64,000 bases of DNA from Thiobacillus denitrificans ATCC 25259 (GTDB taxonomy: Bacteria > Pseudomonadota > Gammaproteobacteria > Burkholderiales > Thiobacillaceae). The stretch covers positions 868,001 to 932,000 of the forward strand of contig NC_007404.1 in NCBI RefSeq assembly GCF_000012745.1. The letters are read 5' to 3'. Within the stretch, counting starts at the first letter, position 1, and each line of letters starts with the position of its first letter. Positions 58,904-64,000 of the stretch are shown here, piece after piece. A program made the translations under genes and the position numbers. A model generated the notes under the pieces. That model was not told the DNA's origin and ran no database searches. It saw nothing but the letters and a program-made list of their open reading frames with translations.

Positions 58904-59552
58904 GATGGTCTTCAAGCAGGGAATCCGGGCGTTCATCTTAACCGCCGGCGTGTTTGCGTGCACCGCGGTGTCAGCGACCAGCGTGGCCGTGGTCGGCCTC
59001 TTCAGGGACAAGGCCATCGTCAGCATTGACGGCGGCAAGCCGCTCACGCTGAGCCGCGGCCAGACGGTAAGCGGCGTGACCTTGATCGCCGCCGACTCGG
59101 ACCGCGTCGCGGTGGATGTCGACGGAGAGCGCCGCAGCCTTGGCATGGGACAGTCGTTTGCCGGGGGCGCTCAGACGGCCGCGCGCCAGTCGGTTTCGCT
59201 GACGGCCGATGCGCGCGGTCACTTCGCGGCGAATGGCGCGCTGAACGGGTACCCGATCACGTTTCTGGTCGACACCGGCGCTACCGCGGTCGCGATCGGT
59301 GCGGCGGAAGCCCGCCGGCTCGGGCTCGACTACCGCAGCGGCACGGCCGCGCGCGTCAACACGGCCGCGGGCGCCGTGCCGGCTTGGCGGGTGACGTTCC
59401 ACACGGTGAAGGTGGGCGGTATCAGCGTCAATCAGGTCGAGGGGCTGGTCGTCGAAAGCGGACTCGACGTACCCCTGCTCGGCATGAGCTTTCTCAACCG
59501 GATGGACATGACGCGCGACGGCCAGACGATGACGCTGACGCGTCGCTACTGA
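58902..59552 (+). CDS. Retropepsin-like aspartic protease (clan AA, TIGR02281 type)
   Basis: A 216-residue exported protein. It has an N-terminal signal or anchor (about 5-25), an SH3-like stretch, and a retropepsin-like domain with the active-site VDTGAT (123-128) and the second family block PLLGMSFLNRM. Such bacterial single-lobe proteases are thought to act as dimers in the periplasm; substrates are unknown. Alternative start: ATG 58905. Confidence 0.87.
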   Translation: MMVFKQGIRAFILTAGVFACTAVSATSVAVVGLFRDKAIVSIDGGKPLTLSRGQTVSGVTLIAADSDRVAVDVDGERRSLGMGQSFAGGAQTAARQSVSLTADARGHFAANGALNGYPITFLVDTGATAVAIGAAEARRLGLDYRSGTAARVNTAAGAVPAWRVTFHTVKVGGISVNQVEGLVVESGLDVPLLGMSFLNRMDMTRDGQTMTLTRRY

Positions 59553-59585
59553 CGACGACCGCTGTAGCGGCCAGGTCGCAGGCGC

Positions 59586-60395
59586 CTATTTTTTGCGCTT
59601 GTCGTGCTCGATCAGCGCGTAGGCGCTGTGGTTATGGATCGACTCGAAGTTCTCCGCCTCGACCACGTAGGCGTCGATCAGCGGCTCGGCATTCATCGCC
59701 GCCGCGACGTCGCGCACGATGTCCTCGACGAACTTCGGATTGTCGTAGGCGCGCTCGGTGACGTATTTCTCGTCCGGGCGCTTGAGCAGGCCGAACAGTT
59801 CGCACGACGCCTGATCCTCGACCTTGCGCACGAGATCCTCGATCCACAGGAAGCCGCGGGTTTTCGCCGTGACGGTGACGTGCGAGCGCTGGTTGTGCGC
59901 ACCGTATTCGGAAATTTTCTTCGAGCAGGGGCACAGGCTGGTCACCGGCACGACGACCTTCGTGGTGTGCGTGTACTGGCCGTTCTCGATCGCGCCGACG
60001 AAGGTGACTTCGTAGTCGAGCATGCTCTGCACGCCGGACACGGGCGCCGACTTGTTGATGAAGTAGGGGAACGTCATCTCGATGTAGCCCGATTCGGCTT
60101 CCAGGCGCTCGACCATCTGCCGCAGCATGCCCTCGAAATTCTCGACCGAGATTTCGCGCTCGCGCGTGTTGAGGATTTCGATGAAACGCGACATGTGCGT
60201 GCCCTTGAAGTTATGGGGCAGGAATACGTACATGTTGAAATTCGCGATCGTGTGCTGCACGCCGTCGGCCTTGTCGGCGACGCGGACGGGATGGCGAATG
60301 CTCTTGATGCCGACCTTGTCGATGGCGATTTGCCGGGTATCGGCCGAGCTTTGCACGTCTGGCATGCAAACGGCGGTGTCGCAAATCTCGTTCAT
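59586..60395 (-). CDS. folE2: GTP cyclohydrolase FolE2 (type IB)
   Basis: It makes dihydroneopterin triphosphate for folate without needing zinc, unlike FolE. The 269-residue protein contains the conserved active-site block [20 protein letters not shown] and the [18 protein letters not shown] region. GAGGAG lies before the ATG. Many FolE2 genes are induced by zinc lack through Zur, but the dyad seen in the promoter is not a Zur box. Confidence 0.96.
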   Translation of the reverse strand: MNEICDTAVCMPDVQSSADTRQIAIDKVGIKSIRHPVRVADKADGVQHTIANFNMYVFLPHNFKGTHMSRFIEILNTREREISVENFEGMLRQMVERLEAESGYIEMTFPYFINKSAPVSGVQSMLDYEVTFVGAIENGQYTHTTKVVVPVTSLCPCSKKISEYGAHNQRSHVTVTAKTRGFLWIEDLVRKVEDQASCELFGLLKRPDEKYVTERAYDNPKFVEDIVRDVAAAMNAEPLIDAYVVEAENFESIHNHSAYALIEHDKRKK

Positions 60396-60440
60396 GGAAG
60401 GCTCCTCGATGGCAATTTAGACCAAGTATAAACTGCCATA

Positions 60441-60466
60441 ATAGTTGAGTAAACTACTCGGACTTA
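60441..60466. promoter_or_regulatory. IscR/Rrf2-like dyad over the folE2 promoter
   Basis: ATAGTTGAGTAAACTACTCG contains the perfect palindrome GAGTAGTTTACTC (read on the minus strand), in the style of IscR-type operators. On the minus strand TTTACT and TATACT, 17 bp apart, form the folE2 promoter, and the dyad covers its -35. The regulator is not identified. Confidence 0.5.
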
Positions 60467-60470
60467 GCCG

Positions 60471-60488
60471 AGCCCCGCGCGCGGGGCT
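60471..60488 (-). terminator. GC hairpin after dxs
   Basis: AGCCCCG-CGCG-CGGGGCT lies directly past the dxs stop. There is no T run, so it may act weakly or as an mRNA end-stabiliser. Confidence 0.5.
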
Positions 60489-60491
60489 GCT

Positions 60492-62348
60492 TTACTCCGG
60501 TAGCGCGGCGAGGCGCTCACTCACGGCGCGCTCGATCCCGGGGGCGTCGAGGCCGCAGGCGGCGAGCATCGCGGCAGCGTCGCCGTGCTCGATGAACACG
60601 TCCGACAGTCCCAACTGCAGGACGGGGACGACGATTCCGAGCTGTGCCAGGAGTTCCGCCACGGCCGCACCGGCACCGCCGGCCACCGCGTTTTCCTCGA
60701 GCGTCACGAGCAGGCGGTGGCCCGCTGCGAGCTCGCCCACGAGGTCGACGTCGAGCGGCTTGACGAAGCGCATGTCGGCGACCGTCGCATCGAGCCGCTC
60801 CGCGGCAGTCAGGGCGGGGGCGACGAGGCTGCCGAAAGCGAGCAGGGCGACGTCGCGACCCCGGCGGCGGCACACGCCCTTGCCGATCTCGACCGGTTCG
60901 AGCCCGGGTTCGATCGCCGCACCGGTGCCGCAGCCACGCGGATAACGAACGGCCGCCGGCCCGTCGTGCAGGAAGGCCGTGCTGAGCAGGCGACGGCATT
61001 CGTTCTCGTCGGAAGGTGCGGCGATCACGAGATCGGGCACGCAGCGCAAAAACGACAGATCGAAGCTGCCGGCGTGCGTCGGCCCGTCCGCGCCGACGAG
61101 GCCGGCGCGGTCGATCGCGAGCGTCACAGGCAGATTCTGCAGCGCGATGTCGTGGATCAGTTGATCGTAGGCGCGCTGCAGGAAGGTCGAATAGATCGCG
61201 ACGACGGGCTTGACGCCCTCGCAGGCGAGGCCTGCGGCGAAGGTCAGCGCGTGCTGTTCGGCGATGCCGACGTCGAAATAGCGCTCGGGGAATTCCTGCG
61301 AAAAGCGCACCAGGCCGGAGCCTTCGCGCATCGCCGGCGTGATGCCGACGAGACGCGGGTCGGACGCCGCCATGTCGCACAGCCAGTCGCCGAATACCTC
61401 GGTGTAGCTCGGCTTGCCCGCGCGTTTTTCGGCGACGCCAGCGGCGGGGTCGAAGCGCGCGACGCCGTGGTAGAGGCAGGGATTCGTTTCGGCGGGCGTG
61501 TAACCCTTGCCCTTGCGGGTGACGACGTGCAGGAACTGCGGCCCGCGCAGGTGGCGAATATTGCGCAGCGTGTTGACCAGCACGTCGAGGTCGTGGCCGT
61601 CGATCGGTCCGATGTAGTTGAAGCCGAATTCCTCGAACAAGGTGCCGGGCGTCACCATGCCCTTCATATGTTCCTCGGCACGCTTGGCGAGCTCGCGGAT
61701 CGGCGGCGCGACCGACAAGACCTTGTCGCCGGCGCGCCGCGCGGCGGCGTAGAAGCGGCCCGACATCAGGCGCGCGAGGTAGTTGTTCAGCGCGCCGACG
61801 TTTGGCGAAATCGACATGTCGTTGTCGTTCAGGACCACGAGCAGCGGCAGTTCGGTCGCACCGGCGTTGTTGAGCGCCTCGAAGGCCATGCCCGCGGTCA
61901 TCGCGCCGTCGCCGATCACCGCAACCGCGCGCTGGTCGGAGCCGAGTTGATGGAAGGCTTCGGCCATCCCGAGGGCCGCCGAGATTGACGTGCTCGAATG
62001 TCCGGTGCCGAAGGCGTCGAACTCGCTCTCGGCCCGGCGCGGGAAACCGGCGATCCCGCCGCGTTGCCGGAGCCCCTGCATCGCGTCGCGCCGGCCGGTG
62101 AGTATCTTGTGGGTGTAGCTCTGGTGCCCGACGTCCCAGACGATGCGGTCACGCGGCGTGTCGAATACGTAATGCAGCGCGAGCGTGAGTTCCACGGCGC
62201 CGAGGTTGGAGGCGAGATGGCCGCCGGTGCCGGCGACCGAATCGATGAGGAAGGCGCGCACTTCCGCGGCGAGCCCGGGCAGCTCGGCGGCGGGCAGGGC
62301 GCGCAGATCGGCCGGGCTTTCTATCGTGTCGAGCAGCGACGCCGGCAT
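60492..62348 (-). CDS. dxs: 1-deoxy-D-xylulose-5-phosphate synthase
   Basis: The first enzyme of the MEP isoprenoid pathway, joining pyruvate and glyceraldehyde-3-P with thiamine diphosphate. The 618-residue protein has the cofactor motif [18 protein letters not shown] and the transketolase-like [15 protein letters not shown]. It starts 1 bp after the ispA stop, giving the conserved xseB-ispA-dxs order. ATG 62348 fits the family start; the open frame upstream lies within ispA. Confidence 0.97.
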   Translation of the reverse strand: MPASLLDTIESPADLRALPAAELPGLAAEVRAFLIDSVAGTGGHLASNLGAVELTLALHYVFDTPRDRIVWDVGHQSYTHKILTGRRDAMQGLRQRGGIAGFPRRAESEFDAFGTGHSSTSISAALGMAEAFHQLGSDQRAVAVIGDGAMTAGMAFEALNNAGATELPLLVVLNDNDMSISPNVGALNNYLARLMSGRFYAAARRAGDKVLSVAPPIRELAKRAEEHMKGMVTPGTLFEEFGFNYIGPIDGHDLDVLVNTLRNIRHLRGPQFLHVVTRKGKGYTPAETNPCLYHGVARFDPAAGVAEKRAGKPSYTEVFGDWLCDMAASDPRLVGITPAMREGSGLVRFSQEFPERYFDVGIAEQHALTFAAGLACEGVKPVVAIYSTFLQRAYDQLIHDIALQNLPVTLAIDRAGLVGADGPTHAGSFDLSFLRCVPDLVIAAPSDENECRRLLSTAFLHDGPAAVRYPRGCGTGAAIEPGLEPVEIGKGVCRRRGRDVALLAFGSLVAPALTAAERLDATVADMRFVKPLDVDLVGELAAGHRLLVTLEENAVAGGAGAAVAELLAQLGIVVPVLQLGLSDVFIEHGDAAAMLAACGLDAPGIERAVSERLAALPE

Positions 62349-62349
62349 G

Positions 62350-63240
62350 TCAGAACGTCCGCTCGACGACGAAATCCGCCAGCTCGCGCAGGCGTCGCGC
62401 GGACGGACCGAGCGGATCGAGCGCGGCGCAGGCGTCGGCGCGCAATTCCAGGGCCCGTTCGCGGGCGCGTTGGACGCCGAGCAGACTGACGTAGGTCGGC
62501 TTGTTGTTCGCCGCGTCCTTGCCCGCGGTTTTGCCGAGCGTCGCGGTCGACGCCTCGGCGTCGAGCACATCGTCGACGACCTGGAAGGCGAGGCCGATGC
62601 ATTTCGCGTAATGGTCGAGCGCCGTGCGCGCAGGCTCCGACAGCGTGCCGCACTCGGCGCCGAGCAGGACCGACGCGCGGATCAGGGCGCCCGTCTTGTG
62701 GATGTGCATGAATTCGAGTTCGGTGAGGTCGAGAGACTTGCCGACGTTCGCGAGGTCGATCGCCTGGCCGCCGGCCATGCCGCGCGAGCCGGACGCCCGG
62801 GCCAGCAGCTGCACCATCGCGAGTTGCGTCGAAGCGGCCTGCGCCAGTCCGGGGCTCGCCAGGATGTCGAAGGCGAGGCTCTGCAGCGCGTCGCCCACGA
62901 GCAGCGCGGTCGGCTCGTCGAACTCGACATGGACGGTGGGCTTGCCGCGGCGCAGCGCGTCGTCGTCCATCGCCGGCATGTCGTCGTGAACGAGCGAATA
63001 GGCGTGAATCAATTCGACCGCGGCCGCCGCGTGCTGCACCTGTTCGACGGCGGCGCCCGTGACGTCGCCGGCGGCGAACGCCAGCAGCGGACGCACGCGT
63101 TTTCCGCCGCCCAGCACCGCGTAGCGCATGGCCTCGTGCAGCCGCTTCGGTGCAATGTCGGACGGCGGCAGCCGCTCGGCCAGCACGTGTTCGATACGCG
63201 CCTGGCATGCCTGTGTCCAGGCGGAAAAATCACTCATCAC
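62350..63240 (-). CDS. ispA: Farnesyl diphosphate synthase
   Basis: A 296-residue short-chain prenyl transferase. The first Asp-rich motif [10 protein letters not shown] (85-94) has the two-residue insertion typical of bacterial FPP synthase, and DDVLD is the second. It makes FPP for ubiquinone (with ispB) and undecaprenyl phosphate. It overlaps xseB by 11 bp and is followed by dxs. Confidence 0.97.
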   Translation of the reverse strand: MMSDFSAWTQACQARIEHVLAERLPPSDIAPKRLHEAMRYAVLGGGKRVRPLLAFAAGDVTGAAVEQVQHAAAAVELIHAYSLVHDDMPAMDDDALRRGKPTVHVEFDEPTALLVGDALQSLAFDILASPGLAQAASTQLAMVQLLARASGSRGMAGGQAIDLANVGKSLDLTELEFMHIHKTGALIRASVLLGAECGTLSEPARTALDHYAKCIGLAFQVVDDVLDAEASTATLGKTAGKDAANNKPTYVSLLGVQRARERALELRADACAALDPLGPSARRLRELADFVVERTF

Positions 63241-63472
63241 TGTCTTGGGGATTGAAAGGCTGAAGCGTTCCGTTTTCGAGAATCCGGACCTGCTGCTCGG
63301 CGTCGGCCAGCTGCTGGCGGCAGTACTGCAACAGTTCGGCGCCGCGTCGGTAGGCGACGAGCGAGGCCTCGAGCGGGAGTTGGCCCGCTTCCATCTCGGC
63401 CACGATCGCTTCGAGTTCGGCGAGCGCGGACTCGTAGTCTTTGGGTGCGGCGGCAGCCCGTGGCTTGGCCAT
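63230..63472 (-). CDS. xseB: Exodeoxyribonuclease VII small subunit
   Basis: An 80-residue helical protein with the family pattern YESALAELEAIVAEMEAGQLPLEASLVAYRRG (spans 13-44), which packs onto XseA. Its stop lies within the ispA start region. xseA is not in the window, as is usual. Confidence 0.95.
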   Translation of the reverse strand: MAKPRAAAAPKDYESALAELEAIVAEMEAGQLPLEASLVAYRRGAELLQYCRQQLADAEQQVRILENGTLQPFNPQDSDE

Positions 63473-63700
63473 TCAATTCATCCGGCTGGGGCAAAGAACG
63501 CTACTTTAACAAATTCGGCTCGCAGGGCGCGCGGGTTTGATCCGCGGGGCGGCGCGATCGGCACTTACTTCCGCCTGCCGAAGGGGGAGGCCGGCCGGGG
63601 CGCACGAATCCGTAGCAAGCGCCGCGCCCGCGCGCCGGCAAAGCGCGACAGACCTGCCGCAAGGCGCGCGCAGACAGCGCTTCGGGCGAGACGCCTATGC

Positions 63701-63706
63701 TAGAAT
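63701..63706 (+). promoter_or_regulatory. Extended -10 element upstream of the Rieske gene
   Basis: TATGCTAGAAT contains an extended -10 (TGC-TAGAAT, hexamer 63701-63706). No good -35 is seen. Transcription would start near 63714. The rest of the 344-bp gap from 63473 is GC-rich and holds no gene that I can support. Confidence 0.5.
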
Positions 63707-63713
63707 TTCGCGC

Positions 63714-63816
63714 TTGCCCTGGCTCGGAAGCCGGGGGTTCACCCGGTAAATCCGGTGGGTCACACTTGCCGCTCCGGGAATTCCTGGAGGGGGCTCGGTT
63801 CTGAGTAGGGTACGCC
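63714..63816 (+). promoter_or_regulatory. Structured leader of the Rieske-type oxygenase gene
   Basis: The leader folds on paper into a row of hairpins: GGCT/AGCC (63722-63734), ACCCGG/CCGG-GGGT around 63742-63762, CTCCGGG-AATT-CCTGGAG (about 63772-63789), and CTC/GAG near 63794-63805. Its 5' TGCCCT (63715-63720) is complementary to AGGGTA (63807-63812), which is the ribosome site six bases before the GTG start. That pairing would close the whole leader and hide the start. No known riboswitch class is recognised. Confidence 0.4.
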
Positions 63817-64000
63817 GTGAGCGATCTCGCCGAATCCAGCGCCTTGTCGCTAACTTCGCCTCAACTGCCAGTTTCCTGGTACTTCGATCCGGTCATCTAC
63901 GACCTGGAATTGACCCATCTATTCAAGCGCGGGCCGGGCTACGCCGGGCACCAGCTCATGGTGCCCGAGCCGGGCGACTATCATGCGCTCGAAATGTTCG
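63817..64000 (+). CDS. Rieske-type aromatic ring-hydroxylating dioxygenase-like protein (5' part)
   Basis: The first 61 residues are seen; the gene runs off the right edge. From the GTG the protein reads into LPVSWYFDPVIYDLELTHLF and then the KRGPGYAGHQLMVPEPGDYH segment, the standard N-terminus of the alpha subunit of Rieske non-haem-iron oxygenases just before the 2Fe-2S domain. The substrate cannot be told. An in-frame stop five codons upstream fixes the start at GTG 63817. Confidence 0.8.
   Translation, partial: MSDLAESSALSLTSPQLPVSWYFDPVIYDLELTHLFKRGPGYAGHQLMVPEPGDYHALEMF

Noticed and set aside
60396-60440. Zur box before folE2
   Set aside because: No GTTAT...ATAAC-type dyad is present; the palindrome seen is of another type.
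63714-63816. SRP 4.5S RNA, 6S RNA or a known riboswitch
   Set aside because: None of the conserved loops of those RNAs could be found; only generic hairpins are visible.

Overview
This window looks like chromosomal core DNA from a high-GC, chemolithoautotrophic, denitrifying betaproteobacterium of the Thiobacillus type. The genus is inferred from gene content and was not confirmed by any search. The pointers are a sat-aprB-aprA cluster (oxidative APS pathway), a cbbQ-cbbO pair (RubisCO activase type), the end of a norD gene (nitric oxide reductase maturation), a phosphoketolase-acetate kinase pair, a betaproteobacterial imuA-imuB-dnaE2 SOS cassette, a surE-pcm-nlpD-rpoS operon, and an EarP/EF-P(Arg32) pair. 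Most of the window is densely packed housekeeping gene clusters. I see no prophage, insertion sequence with transposase, CRISPR array or island.

Layout. 1-2870: end of norD, a small convergent unknown gene, and a DnaQ-exonuclease/GIY-YIG fusion. 2925-8475 (minus): the mutagenic repair cassette imuA, imuB, dnaE2, with a canonical LexA box on a strong promoter, a 52-codon leader ORF, and heptanucleotide tandem repeats between imuB and dnaE2. 8612-12057: phosphoketolase and acetate kinase. 12137-17622: tamA-tamB (outer membrane assembly). 17621-17886: a 266-bp MITE-like element with 31-bp terminal inverted repeats. 17985-21266: surE-pcm-nlpD-rpoS, joined by overlapping start and stop codons. 21307-22895: a HAD nucleotidase, a c5-type cytochrome and a DUF498 protein. 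23046-27068: aminotransferase, hom, thrC. 27031-30916: a UDG-family protein, a GST, msrA, a TonB-like protein, and a CHRD/PEP-CTERM protein behind a possible sigma-54 promoter. 31113-34913 (minus): rluE, nudJ, mnmA, glnS. 35000-36579: icd and a cold-shock gene, converging on a triple terminator.

36908-42190: earP, efp, dnaE. 42260-42392: a candidate small RNA. 42414-45691 (minus): acyP, metG, a DUF924 protein and a CDGSH protein. 45834-48847: tRNA-Pro(CGG), ispB, and divergent rplU-rpmA-obgE. 48875-53422 (minus): cbbQ-cbbO plus a coupled unknown 86-aa gene, a DUF4124 protein and a YkgJ-type Cys-cluster protein. 53602-58090 (minus): an unknown 137-aa gene, then sat, aprB, aprA. 58193-63472: a glutamine amidotransferase diverging from an aspartic-protease-like gene at overlapping start codons, then folE2, dxs, ispA and xseB. 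63817-64000: the 5' end of a Rieske-type oxygenase gene behind a structured leader.

The least explained items are the third gene coupled to cbbQO, the candidate small RNA with anti-Shine-Dalgarno C/U runs, the leader whose 5' end can pair with the ribosome site of the Rieske gene, the imu leader ORF, and the MITE-like element.
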